Below, in pieces: positions 1-61,700 of a DNA stretch of 64,000 nt. A program made the position numbers and the translations under genes. This DNA is from Pyrocephalus nanus (lineage: Eukaryota; Chordata; Aves; Passeriformes; Tyrannidae). The stretch covers positions 13,692,709-13,756,708 of the forward strand of contig CM076263.1 of the NCBI GenBank assembly GCA_038380795.1. Reading direction: 5' to 3'. The first letter of the stretch is position 1. Every line of letters begins with the position of its first letter. The notes under the pieces were generated by a model that saw only the letters and a program-made list of their open reading frames with translations, was not told where the DNA came from and did no database searches.

Positions 1-2813
1 TGTAACCTGAGTACAGATCTTCTGACCACCCAGGCCACACACCACTGGGTTCTTTACTGAAGTCACCAAAACCACTGAGGACTATGTGCCAAAGAATGGG
101 GTTATTAAGTATGTGTTAAAAGGAGTCTGCAGATTGTAACGCTTCTGTGTAGGCCTCTCTCTACTCAGTTTGCTGCTGCAGCAACTTTTCCAGAGCATCA
201 CCACTGAGGGTTTGACCAAGAAGAGAAGCTCTTTCTGGTATCTTAGTCTTGGATGGAGCTTTTGAGTGCCTCAGAGGCTGAAGAGGAAATGGATGTACTC
301 CCAGTATTAAGAACCATCTCCTTTCTTGTGTTATATAATTGCATTGTACTGTGAAAAACTGAGCATGTTTCTTGTTAGTTGTATCTGATAAACAAGAGAT
401 CCTCACTCTCCTAGGAAGAGGAATATCTTGTATAGTGCTTCCTTGGTAATGCTCTAGAAAATGCTTTTGGATAAAGAAGGAGAATAACCAGAATACTGAT
501 TGGTTGTGAATGTCATTATTAACTTCATGCTTGTAAACCCTTGTGATTATTGTGAATGAGAATAACAGGCTGGAGCAGCAGCATTACCCTCCTGGTTGTC
601 ATAGTGATGCACAGTCCTGCAAAGAAACCCAGCCACAAGCATCAGTAGTCCCAGATTATTCTTGTTTCTTCTATAGGAAGCATGCTGGGCTTCTTTGATG
701 GCATGATTATTGTGTTTTTATTATCTTGATCATGGAACCACTAGGCAAGTCTCCAAGCAAGCTGAGCAGATTTACAGCCACTTGCAGAATCTGCTCTCTG
801 TCAGCATGTCTACCCTTACTTTTGTGTTCACTGTCAGACCTTGTGTTTAGGAAGAACGTAACTTAGTGCACTCCAGGGCCTTCCCACAGTGAATGCTTAA
901 GGACAGTGTATGTATGTAGGCTGGACAGGGAGAAGAAGGTACATTTAACATTTACCCTTTTAAACATGATCTTTCACTCTGTTCTTCTCAGCCCGCATTA
1001 GGGACTGAAGAGTGGACTGCTGCAACCAGGTACTCACACAATAAAATTTATGTTGTGTAGTGAATACCTGGAAAATAATTGTATCTATTTTCCCCTACAG
1101 TTCAACAGGTCTTCCAGTGTACAGCCCCCAGGTTTAGGATGAACGCGAGTACTTTTGTTACTTTGAGAACCTCATGCTTCTTACAGGAGTGTTGACTGAA
1201 TGTACAGATGGCAGACAATGCAGGTTTAGGCCATCACTTATCAATGTAAGTCAAAAATCAAAGGGACAGGAAGGGGCTGTGTGTGAGGTGCCTATGGGTA
1301 TGGGGGTATGTGTGTGTGTTCTTGCTTGCTTTGTTCCTCAAGTACATTTTTTTTCTTTTCCAACTTAAAGTCTGTAAAGAAAGCGGCTAATTTTGACTAT
1401 ACCTTGCTAAAGAAAGCTTACATAAAACTTTTAACTTACTATTTTCATATCAACAATTGGAACTGCATGATTTTACTAGTAATTAATAAAAATATATGTA
1501 CCACGTTTTAATTTTCATCCATGGGAATCTGAACTACTCTCTTTCCTCTGTGGGCAAACTTTGAAATGAAAAGAATGATTATGTCTACAAAAGACATGTC
1601 TTCAGTGCTCTTCCGTGCTCTGGCATTTCTCAAGAAAAGATGTGGTAATTTTGGTCTACCCTTTAGATAATGTGACCCTGATAGATTGCACAAATTTATT
1701 GTAGTTAAAGAGTACAATAAGAAATGAGATGCCAAGTTTATTGCTGGAGTAATAAAACTAATTTGCCATTATATTATTGATTAATGAGTCACAGACGTTA
1801 CATTTTAAAATAAGCTGCCACTTTTTTGATCCGCCTGTAAGGACAGTTATGCTGATGATCCTAACCAGATCACTGTGCAATACAAACAGGCCGTTCATCA
1901 CAGTGAATCAGAAGATACGTTCCAGCAAGCAAAAATACAAACACACAGGTTAACGCACATCTCTCAGAGGAAATAAATACTTATTGCAAGTTTTTCTGAA
2001 ACTTGATAAAATGTGCAGTGTGAAATCCAGGCTAGTATACCACTCTGATATTGGTGATGTACCTCAAGGAAATACTTTTTTGCCTAGTATTTTCTCATAA
2101 GGAAATATAGGCCAGATTATATCATATTGCACATAGTATAGCTTTGAGTTAATTTTCATTTTTAATAGCCATCTGTTTTCTTCATCTGTCTTTAAGTCAT
2201 GCCACAGGAACATCTGCTGGTTCTTTTCTTTCTTACTATTGACTTCAGTTGTGCATTTTTTTATAGTGCAGTTTTATTTCCTTACATGGGTCAAGTCAGC
2301 TTGCTGGTTCGAAGAAAGGCAAGGGGAGACAACATGATAAGTGTTACATTTGTGCTGGATTTGGCTTCTGTTTGCACAGGTAACCTGGGAGTCAGCAGCT
2401 CTTCCCCACGCTCTCCCTCTTGCCCTTGTCACAATGTCCTGTGGCTGGGCTGAAAATATTTTTGTCCCCTACGCTTAAAAACTCTTTTGGTCCCTGTGCT
2501 GAGATGGACATAGGATTGCCTCTGCATATACTGTAACTTTGCAAAACAACCTCTTTGCTCTGAAAATTTGGACTGTGGGGTTTATCCCTCAGGGTGCACC
2601 AGTGACCCATTGTGTGGCAGCAAATTTTATTTAGAATCCCACCAACCAGTCAAATATGCAAATCTGATGTGAAGCTCATGAGAGGAGGCTGGGGAGATAT
2701 CTTGAATTCTGTGAGATATTACATAATTGGTAAGATTTTTTTCTATACCCTTCCTCTTTCTTGCTGTTCTGAATGGGGAAAAAAAATTTAAACTTTGAAT
2801 ACTCCCAGTTTGG

Positions 2814-2861
2814 TGAGTGTGTGTCTGTGTGTCAGTGTGTCTGTGTGTCTGTGTGTGTGTT
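2814..2861. repeat. TG-rich microsatellite
   Basis: An imperfect run of GTGT units interrupted by CT and CA steps. On the complementary strand it gives a spurious THTQTH-rich reading frame. Confidence 0.9.
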
Positions 2862-5684
2862 GAAGGAAATAAAGACAGAAGTGGGGAGAAATAAGTGAGC
2901 AAACCTTAATAACAGCAGCTCAGTTTTTAGTCCCAACAGACTTAACTAGCAGAAGGGGAAAGGAAGATCTGGGACTGGCTGCCAGAGAAGCATTGCTGAG
3001 TGTAAACACTACAAGGCATCTCTGAATGCTGTGATCACAGGGAGCCCGAAAGTATGTGTGATTTGGGGCTCTGCAGTCAGTCTTACAAGCAAGGAGTGTT
3101 TATCGCAGATTTTCAGTACGGAGAAAACTACAGCCAAGCTGACCAGAAAGACTGGAATTTCATCTATCCCTCCCCTCCCCCTCTCTGCTTTCTCTCTGTC
3201 GCCCACTCACTGGATTTCTTTCTCTGCCAGCCTTTTAAACCAGAGATCCCTGGGTTAGTGACATACATTTTTCCTCTTATTCTAGTGTGCTCTCATGTTC
3301 AGCCTCCTGCAGAAACACTGCTACCTGTAAGTATCTGATTCAAGTTTGTTTTACACTGAATGCTGTTGTGTTTGTGGTTGTAATAGTACTTAACAGTTTG
3401 CAGAGTTCAGTTTGCTGCTGAATGTTGCAGCCAAGCAGTCAGACAGTAATTTTTGTTCTCGGGATGGATGAAATCTCAGTTCTGTCTTTAAGGAAAGCAG
3501 ACACTGGTTCTTGCCAGTAGTTTAGCAAAAGTTAACTTGAAAGTCAAGGGTCCCAAGCAACTTACTTTATCCTAATGTTCAAGTTGATATAGATTTCTCA
3601 AGTATGTTGGCTTTTTTTCTGTCAAATCTAATAAAACTTTGTGGCTTTATCTTTTACAAAAGCTTGGCAGCACTAAGCAAGATTTCTTTGCTTAGAATTG
3701 TCTTACTAATAAGACACACTAGAAGAAAAAGATAAAAAAAGCATTGAAAATATAATGAAAACTTTCGAAATTACTAGGTCTTTATATAGGATATATTTAA
3801 TTTAGCTGGCATAACTTGTTTTTTAAATGCATGTTTTAAATTGTACATTTATTTTGCAGTAAGGATCTGTATTTTAACATTTTCATGTACATTCAGACAA
3901 CTGACTTGGTTCATCTGAATGAGACAGATGTTCACTGGTCATGGAATGAATAATTACCTGTGTTCCTCAAAACATATGTGCTTGCACAGTTTCTACATTT
4001 TCTGCTGGTTTCTATGTATTTATCTAGAACTAAACTCTAAAACAAACTCTCTCTTCTAGAGGTTACTTGCTGTCACTCTGTGTTGTGCTGAGACATTCCA
4101 ATAAACTCTGTAGACAATTATCCAGTTTCTTCAAAGGGTTACTGAAAGGGGATTTTGCCAGTTATGGTTTTGCTAGTTGTCATCTCAGCTAACTTGGCAC
4201 TGCACTTTACCTTAGACAAAATGCATCTCTATTGACATGTCCAGGGTGTCACTGGGAGACATTGGCACTGCAGACTACCAGTTACTTTCACAGTAGAACA
4301 GCACACACATCTATACAAGTTGTCCCAGCTCTTTTTTCTTGCACAGGTGTTATTGCTGTGTGTCTGCCAGCATTTTCATCATGATTCTTCCTTTGGGTTT
4401 GTTTTGCATGCATCGTGAACTGCATGCAGATCATTTTAATCTAGACAATGAGGTGGTTTGGATCTGGGGACATTGAGATTTTGAACATGTGTTCCAGCAT
4501 AGATTTTAATTTTAAATTACAATACCTCCTATCTGTTCATTCTTATGTTCATTTTTTTTCCGCAGTCCTTGAAATAGTCTGGATAATATTAATCTATGAT
4601 AATAATAGTGTTAGTACAAGTGGTCTTGATCCTATATGCCTGTGATAACATTATAGTCCAACAGGACTTGATCTATTTATGGGGAAAAGAAACTATCACT
4701 GCCTCCATCAATCTGTGAATTACAGATGGTAACAAAATAGCACATGCTACTCAAATAATGATGCATTAAAAATGTAATCCACTTGCCTGTGCCTGTTTGA
4801 GCATAAAGAGGGACTGACTGAATCATTTGTCATCAATACCTTAACTTTGGTTCTCTCATTTTTTGTGATTATGTGGCATTCACCTGTGGATCCAGATTGG
4901 TTTATCTCATAGCACTGGCTGTGTGGGCTACAGTTATTGTAGTTAGGGTGTCTATGTAACATTTCATGCTTTAACTCACAAAACATGATCCTTGTTTGAT
5001 TCAGATGCCATTCGTGCAGTTGGGTAAAAAACCCTGAACCTGAGAGTCAGTAGCTCCTGAATCTTCCCAAACTACTTTTGGGAAGGTGCTAAACATTCCC
5101 TGATAAAATGTTGCTACCATTGTGAAGTCCTGCAAAAGTATTCAAAGATCTCTAGTAGCTGGTTGTGAAGTCAAACTATAGCTGGATTGCATTTGATGTT
5201 TTGATGAATGTTGTCTAAAACCATTATGTGACTGTATGAGCTAATTTAATACTCATGATCCTTTTGTTGCCCTGGGCTGAATTTTAATTGCTGTAAAAAT
5301 ATTTGTCTTGTTTCCTAGAGGTCCTGGAACACTGTTAGTTGTTTTCTTTCAACCTATCCTAAAAAAAAAAAATCCTATGTTCTTTCTGTTTCTTGTAAAC
5401 CTTTTCTGATATTCATTAAAACAAATCAGTGCAACTCCCATCCCACAACAATCATTCTCCATTATCTCCACCAACTTTGAAAAAGAAGATGGCAGTTTTT
5501 GATCAAGCTGTTCAGTGAAATATCCCAGGTAACCAGAGATTTGTCACACATGGAGAAACCCTTAAAGTCTCATACAAATCCCAGTGAAGATTTTGGATGT
5601 ATAGAGACTTGGATCAAGTTCACTAGTAATTACAGATTCTTAAGTCAGGTTTTAGGTATTACAGCTGAGAGTTAGTGGTGCCGT

Positions 5685-5753
5685 TTCTTTTTTGTTTGTT
5701 TGTTGGTTTGGTTTGGTTTTGGTTTTGTTTGTTTTGCTTTGTTTTGTTTTTTG
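5685..5753. repeat. T-rich TTTG/TTTGG simple repeat
   Basis: About 70 bases composed almost entirely of T and G with repeating TTTG and TTTGG units. Similar tracts recur near 17261, 34515 and 48580. Confidence 0.85.
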
Positions 5754-8700
5754 GTACGGGTAGATAGCTTTGTAAGTAATTTAGATTAGTCTTTTATTTA
5801 GATTAGCTCTCCTCAAAATCAGACTCACCATTTGATTTGATGAGAATGCTAATGTTTGTAATTAACCATTGTATCCTTTCTCACATGTGCAGCAGAAGCC
5901 CTGAGGGAAAACTAGTTCTTCTGGCATTTGAAGGAAATTTTTAACAAACCACATCTAAAGTCCACAGAAACTATCCCATACATTGCCCCCAGTTTGGTAT
6001 GTCCCTCAGTTTTAACTCCACAGAGTCATATTTGCTGCCTCTTCACTGCCTCAGCCTTCCCATCCTGGCCTCATCTGCAGAGCAGGGCAAGAGTTTTCCA
6101 GCAGAGTAATTCCTTAGAGTTCCCCTTGCCCAGTGTCCCTTGTACAATGCCTTGGACTCATCTTCAGGACGTGTTTTCCAGGCTTCCAAATCTCAGTGTC
6201 AGCTTGGCTAATCTACCTATAATTATGAGAAAAGTGGTCTCTGTACTTGTTAACACAGTTTTTTATACCAGTAGGGTTTTATATTGGATCCTGTGGGAAT
6301 TACTGGAGACTTCGCAGGGTATAATGCTGTGTTTTGCAAAACTACACCAGGTAATTAACTTGGGTCCTGGCAGGCTCTGTCATTTCTGCTTAGAATTACC
6401 ACATGATTTAGGGTGAAAAAATGTAACTGCTCCCATGTCTTGCTCTAATAACAGCCAGCTTTTATGGCAAGTATAGCTTTGAAGGTACATCAGGCAACTC
6501 AGGCCCTGATTAATTTTTTTAAAAAATATCTCTGAGAGGACTCCATGAAACCTGCTCCACTGTCCATAATCACAGTGTCTTTTTTTTTCTTTTCCGGTAT
6601 CTAATGTGAATTTCCTATATTGTTGTTTTTGTGGATTAAACCTTGTCCCTTCATTGTGTACCTCCAGGCTCTCTGCACTCTTTTGTTAGAAGTCCAAAAC
6701 AAGTAATAAACCCTCTCTTCTTCAGGCTGAACAAATCCAGCTGTCTCAGCCTCTCCTCCTAAATCATGTCTCCATCCCCACTGAGGAATAACAACTAATA
6801 TATGATATATCACTGAACTGACATGACTGTTTTACTTCTGAGACCAAAGCTGGTAGCTTTGTACTCACACCATGCACCTGGAGTTATTTTAGGTGTTTTG
6901 CCGTGTAGACAGACTCTTAGAAAGTGGATGAGGAAACAGCTTAGTATCACAATACTGATTCCCCTAATGTGTTGCTCATGAACACCATTATTTCTTTAAG
7001 CCCCTCAGTACATCTGAAATATTATGGTGCATTTGGATTTTACAGTGCCTCGGCTGTATGCCCATTCTGGGTACACAGATGACATGCTAAGGAATAGCAG
7101 GGATGAATCAGGATCAGCTGTGATATTAGGGGCAGAGAGGTAAGGAAACTGAAAGGAACTCCAAAGCAGCCACAAAATATGGCAGTGGCATTGCCAGCAG
7201 TTGTATGGCTGCTGGAGAGCAGGTCAGTGTTACTACTAATCAGAGTTAGTGCCATGTAGCACACACACAACTTCACTGAAGCAATGACTTTCTTCATACG
7301 GGGGAAGATGCTAATATGATGGCATTCACCCCAAAACCTTATCACTTTTATTGCCATTTTGTGCTGAAAGGGTCGCTTGCCATTTCATTTTGCTAACATT
7401 AGATAAGTGATTAAGAAACTGAGGTTATGCTTTCTAAGATCTTCACCTGGCCACCTAAGAAGACAGCGGTCAGCAGACAAGTGGCTGGAACATATGGGGC
7501 AAACACGTGTAGTGGAGCTGTGCCTGCAAGTAAAAGCAGTCAAAGCACGACAGTGACAACATAACCAAATTTGTTTCAGAGAATGTCTCACACACCCAAC
7601 ATGAAATCAGTCAAAATGCTCCTGGCTCCCTTTTGAGACTCTTTGCTCTTTGTTTGTTGCAGGGTAAGAAAAGGCAACAAGGAAACTACTGCTTGTGCCT
7701 GAGGTTTTTACTTGCACTCTGTGCTGGGTTTTATGGAGCAGGCGTCAGTAACAGATCAACCTGGGCTGTAGCAGAGTTGAGGTGCAGAGGTTCCTGTGTG
7801 AATGACTCTGCCAGTGCCTGTTGGAGAGAGGCATCTGCTTTCCCTTCTTGTAAGCACATATATAGTGTGTAAAGAGAACAATACCCTTCCCGACCAGTGC
7901 TGTTTGTGAAATGGCGATTAGGCTGTCTCTGAACTGTAACGTGGTTTTACAGGAGCTATTCAGGTGAGAGTGGAGAAAGTCAAAACTCTCCAGGCTTTAA
8001 TTTTATTTTTTCTCCTGAGGTGCCCTGTGCCCTCTGAATAAAGGGCACCACAAATAAATGCCCCAGCCTGCTATTTTGGAGCACAGAGTTACTGGCATTA
8101 TCATGAGCTGTAAAACACCAGGTCTGTGGCTCAGAGTCATTCACTGCCTCTTAGCACTTTGCCAGGTCCTAGCCAGAATCTAAAACTCCTAATTATTTTC
8201 TTTCAAAAAATAATCCTTTGCAGTCCTTGTGCCAGGAGCTTCCTCAGAACAACTTTGTGACACATATGTCAGAGTGGTTATTTCACTTTCCTCAGTCCTA
8301 TCTTCACCTTATTCAGTGCAGGAAGTAAAAAAAGGACACAGCAGTAGAGAAGGTTTTTCACTCAGAACATCTCTTCCTGCTTTGCAGCTGATACTTTAAG
8401 GAAACACATTATATTTGTTAAATGCTAGAAATCCATGCACTATGTGATAAATGCCAGTCAGATATTCAAGTTAAAAGGGTGCACTTGCTGCAAACCATAC
8501 TTTCACACTTGGAATCTGAAGTGTAATATGTTTTTCTCCCCCTTTTTCCTAGTTGTTCTTTATAAGATTGCAGACCATTTTTCAAAAGTGTGAATTTTAG
8601 AAAGTGGAGTGTTGTCTCAGCAAGTGCTATGGATACCCACCCCCCTAGAAAGAAACAAAATTTAGCAAGTATTTTGGGTATATTTCCATAACTGGATTTT

Positions 8701-9467
8701 AGTAAAACCTGTCTGTGTAAGTAAACTTCTTCAAAAATTATTTTAGATTTTGATTTGTCAATGAAACACGTTAAAACATTTTCTACCATGAATTTCATTC
8801 CTTTTCCTCTGGTTAGAATTCTACATTTTGCCTCAGATTTTCTTCAGACCGATATGGCTGCAACATTTTAAACCAAAATGGAAAGATAAATAGCTAGAAA
8901 ACAAGAGTTAAGATTTGTGTCCCAAACTACTTAGTCAACATATATATAATTTAAATGTATGTTAGTCAGTCTTGAATCTGTAGTGAAGTGATCTGTCTTG
9001 TCTTACTTTAGGAAATAAAAATTTTTAAATAATTCATGAACGGCTGATTGGTTTCCACTGAAATTTAAAGCTGGGTGGATGTGTGCATTCAATTATAGGC
9101 TGTTCAGAAGGTCGTTCTGCTGGAAACAGTGGAGTAAAACCTGTGAATAACAATGAAGAAAATAAAGAGATACAAGGATCTGGGTTTTAATTCACTTTCA
9201 GGAAAGATCATTGTTGGTGTTAAGGTTGTGAAGTCAGGGCATTAACATAACAAAAATTCCCTGCACAAAAATAGAAATAACATCATCATAACACCAAATG
9301 AAAATGGACAATTCACACAAAATCCACCCCTTGACCCTTCACATGATCCTTTCCCATGATCCTTTCATTCTCCAACAATGCTCAGTACTTGTTTTGCCCA
9401 TTATTCTCTCAGTTACTATCCTTATCTCAAGGTCCTCATGATCCAAGTCATGGCACCAAAAAGACAG

Positions 9468-10014
9468 TGATGGGTTAACCCCGGCTGGATGCCAGGTACC
9501 AAGCTGCCCTGTCATTCCCCTTCCCAGCCAGACAGGGAAGAGACAATAAGATGGAAAACAACTCATAGCTTGAGATAAAGCAATTTACTAATGAAAAAGG
9601 GAAAGAGGAAAATAACAAGGTTTATTTTGTGTTTGCCATCAGTGAGAGATGTCCAGCCACTTACCGGGAAGCAGGGCTTCAGAACGTGGAGCAGTTTCTC
9701 AGCAGGCAGACATTGTAAACAATAAATGCCCTTCCATTCCTTCTCTTATCCCTAGCTTTTATATCTGAGCTGACATCATATAACTAGCCTTTGGTTAGTT
9801 TTTAGGTCAGCTGGCCTGGCTGTGTCCCCTCCCAGGATCTTTCTCTCAACTGGAGGGAGGGATGTCACAGTGCTGAGGAATGTCACAGTGCTGATGCTGT
9901 GCCAGTGCTGCCCAGCAGCAGTCAAAACACTGGTGTGTTACCAACACTTTTCTAGGTACCAAAGCAAAGCACAGCCGTGGGGAAATGAGCTCCATCTTAG
10001 CCAGACCTAATACA
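9468..10014 (+). mobile_element. Degraded retroviral LTR (solo), same family as the copy at 46161
   Basis: It begins with TGATGGGTTAACCCC and contains a GAGATAAAG-like core. A block reading TTAGGTCAGCTGNCCTGGCTGTGTCCCCTCCCA (N marks the base that differs) is shared with the LTR at 46161-46742; the A-to-CA end lies near 10014. The start, the order of shared blocks and the end near AGCTCCATCTTAGCCAGACC match LTRs common in songbird genomes. No internal retroviral genes flank it, so it looks like a solo LTR. I see no clean target site duplication, which suggests an older or edge-eroded copy. It ends about 145 bases before the inferred start-codon exon of FREM1 and has the same orientation. Confidence 0.75.
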
Positions 10015-10159
10015 GGTGAAATTAAGAAGCTGCGGATTTAAATGAACTGCAATTGTAAGAAATAGTTGAAGGTTTTTGTGTCTGTGTTTGTAGGGTTTTT
10101 TAAATCCCAGTAGTTGCTAGATTCCTTACAGCAATTTTCTTTCTTTTATTTTTTTTCAG

Positions 10160-10430
10160 GATTAATAAACCTTAAATGGACTCTGAGAAAACATTCATCA
10201 TTTTGTCAGTCTTGGCCGACGAATTTTATAAAATCCCAAGAATATTTTGAAAGAGTCCCCCAAATTTCAGTCAAGGAGTGACTTCTAATAGAAAAAATAT
10301 CATAGATTTTTAGCTGCAACTAATATTTTGTTGCTTCATTATATGGCAAAAGTCTGCTGGTGGAGAAAGAAGACTCCTTTTGTTAAGAAATTTTTTCCAC
10401 TGGTGGAAAAGGCTGGCATACCCTTATAAT
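10160..10430 (+). other. FREM1: Inferred 5' UTR part of the start-codon exon of FREM1
   Basis: A long pyrimidine tract ends in CAG at 10157-10159, a good splice acceptor, so the exon carrying the start codon probably begins at 10160. The 271 bases before the ATG contain two short upstream ORFs (10176-10250 and 10343-10429). Without transcript data an upstream start within this exon, or a different acceptor, cannot be excluded. Confidence 0.5.
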
Positions 10431-58795
<48,365 letters not shown>

Positions 58796-61700
58796 GTAAG
58801 AAACCACCATGCAAATGTGTTCGCTGTGCAATGCTGTTGCCCTGAGCTGAATGCTGCTCTTGAGGCCAAATTTATTCACATATGCCCCACTTTGGCTGTT
58901 TTGCACAGCTGCCCAAAAAATAGAAGAATTCCTGGGATTCAGACCCAGTGGAGGAGAGAAATACTATTAGTCTCATAAAGTTTCAGGTGGTGATGCTACC
59001 TTATTCAAAGCACAAATTCCCAAAGTTGTCCATTTGCAGTAAGGATATTTCCTAATGGCAGAGTTAGTCTGGGAGAAGAGAAATACAGCAATAACTCAGA
59101 CTTTCATCCTCTCTGACCCACCACTTCTTGGTTCTACCTTCACTTGATATAGCAACAGTAAAAGGCTGCCAGCTCCTGTGTGCCTCACTGTATTCTTCTG
59201 AAGATGCGGCTCTGCAGATTCTGTAACGACTTGAAAATTTTAACTTTCAATTCAACAGCACATTTCTGACTTTTTAAGGATAAATAAAGGCATAACCACA
59301 ACAGCAACAAAAACAACAAGAACAGTAGTAGTTGTGTCAAAGTAGGAGTCAAATAAAAACCCTGCCAGTCTTGCTCTTTGGACGTCTACTTTGTGATTTT
59401 GGTTTTAAGAGCATTAAGTTAGCACTGGAAGAAATGCTGGCCATGTTAACCTGAAGCTTGCCCTAGGATCATGCATTCTCTCTACCTTGTACTGAATTGT
59501 GAGCATCAGGTCAAAGGCCAATCTGAACAATAGCAAGGGCTTAAAAAACCCTCTCCATTACTCCATGAAAGGAAAATTAGAACAGGGAAGACTTGGAAAT
59601 GAAAGAAACAGAATATATTCCATAAGCAGTGGAAGGACATGGAGGAAACATGAATCTTGGCCAAGAATGCATAACAATCCTTGATTCATTCCACTCAGTT
59701 ATGCCAGATCATGTTGTCTTGGTAACATACAAAATACAAGTGTTGGTTACCTCCCATCTAATGGAAGATATTCTTTGCTAGAATATAAATGTTACCTGCG
59801 CTTGTTAGCTGATCCCAAATTTCACATTACTGCTTGGTTTACTTAAAATTTCAGCTCCTGAAATTGTTTTCTGTTATCTGCATTTATTATGGTACTTATC
59901 CAAAAAAAAAAAAGAGCCATAAATAGTGATTTTTTTTTTCCCTGAAGGCTTCAGTGTTCAATTGATCCCTTGGTAATATATGTCACTCTATGGGAAGGTG
60001 TTTTCCAAAAAGAGTGTGTTTCTGGGGATCCATATTTTTTGTAGGTGGTAATTTCTTGTTGAAGGCTGTAGTGTGCAATGTAGATATTAAACTGAAGAGC
60101 AGTAAATAAATGTAAGCAACAGTAAGTAAATGGCTGTGTAAACACCTGCAGAAAATGTCAAGGCATGTCACTGAGTCCACAAGGAAATGAATCCTCGGGC
60201 ACTGATGATTCAATTAATGTCATATTTGCACAGACTTAGAAAGCTTTATCCTGGTAAATGGAGTCCTCCTGGCCTCGAACTGAAATTGATTTACAAAAGT
60301 ACAATCTCAGGAACACACTTAAAATGATACAAGAAGATAACTTAATAAATTCTAATCTGTGCTTTTTCCCAGCTCCTACCAGCAATCACCACCACCACTA
60401 CTGATTGTGCTATTTCTGTTATTAATTTAATTTCTATTGACATTGAAATAGTTGATATTTCAAACAAGGAAGTAAAACCAGCATGGAGGTCAATCTCAAT
60501 TTTTAATAGATCAAGGAAACATTAAATGAAAATAGTAGAATGGACTTCCAGTAAATCAGCCAACTTCACTGAAAAATAATAATTTTTTATTTCTACAAAA
60601 ATGACATTATTTTAAACTTCTATTCATTTGTCTTGCTAGATTTTTTTTCTATTACACAGAACAGGGAAAAAGCACAAGCACTGTTACAGTTGGTTCGTCA
60701 GCAGTCTCCAAGTAACCAACCTAGCCTCCTTGAGGAAACATTGCTATCCTGAGATGATGGACTGGGCAACAAGCTAATACACAAAAAAGAAGTGGGCAGG
60801 CTGGAGAGAGTCCAGAGGAGGGCCACAAAGATGACCAAAAGACTGGAAAGGCTGCCATGTAAGGAAAGAAGCCTTAGGGGAGCCCTTATCACCATGTTCC
60901 ACCATTTAAAGGGAGTCTACAAGGAAGATGGATACTGCCCTTTTACAAGGAGTCACGTAGAAAAGATAAGCAGCAATGGGAACAAGTTACTCCTGCCAAG
61001 ATTCCAATCAGACACAAGAGAAATTATTTTTTCACAATGAGAGCAGCTGTTAGAATAGTCTCCCCAGGGAAGTGGTGGATTCCCCAACATCAGACACTTT
61101 TAAGGTTCAGCTGGACAGGGTACTGGCTCATCTTGGCTGAAACATGCTTTTGCCAGAGGGGTTGGACCAGATGATCCTTGAGGTTCCTTCCAACCTGATA
61201 TTCTGTGATTGTATTCCATGAAAGCAGTGCTGTCAATCTATTGTGGAAGCAGTTGTTGTCTGGACATAACTATATATGCAGGGGCTTATGCAGATCTCTT
61301 TGGTCTTTTATTGACACACATTTGCATCCATTTGTTGCAGGTAGTATACCGACCTTTTCTTCAGTTTCCACCTGCAGGGTTAGAAGCAGAACACATGTAT
61401 GCTTGTCTCGATGCAAGTTGCTCTAGCTTTGTTTGTATGCATGAAGAGGCTCTTGGCAACATGAAGAGAAGCATCTGGGGGATATTACGGCTGAGTGATC
61501 CCACAGCAGCCTGATTTAGATGCAATTTTGGTGATTTATGTCACAGATCTTGTTTATCCCATAGGAACATGTCCTCCCCAAGGGTCAGTACAGCAGGGCT
61601 CACTCACATGTGAGATGGTTTCACTGCTGCCACTGAGGGGATGGAACAGCGCTGGATAGACAGAACCCACAGTTCTATCTTTTGCTTTGTTAGTCATACT

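Larger units (their letters stand above)
1..9467. other. Upstream or 5'-intron region without recognisable gene
   Basis: No stretch here reads as a conserved protein, and open frames are short and of low-complexity composition. The contents are AT-rich single-copy-looking DNA, a TG-type microsatellite near 2814-2861 and a T/TTTG-rich tract near 5685-5753. It may hold a non-coding first exon or the promoter of FREM1, or the tail of the neighbouring gene (TTC39B in mammals), but neither can be shown from sequence alone. Confidence 0.5.

Noticed and set aside
5928..6416. 162-codon open frame on the + strand
   Set aside because: Low-complexity, hydrophobic-biased translation with no recognisable motif, no splice context and no match to neighbours; consistent with chance.
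8466..8798. 110-codon open frame on the - strand
   Set aside because: No recognisable domain, no promoter or splice evidence, AT-rich composition like the flanks.
61340..61514. Possible next lectin exon after TTTGTTGCAG
   Set aside because: In the phase required by exon 34 it hits a stop at once, and the translation has no C-type lectin motifs.
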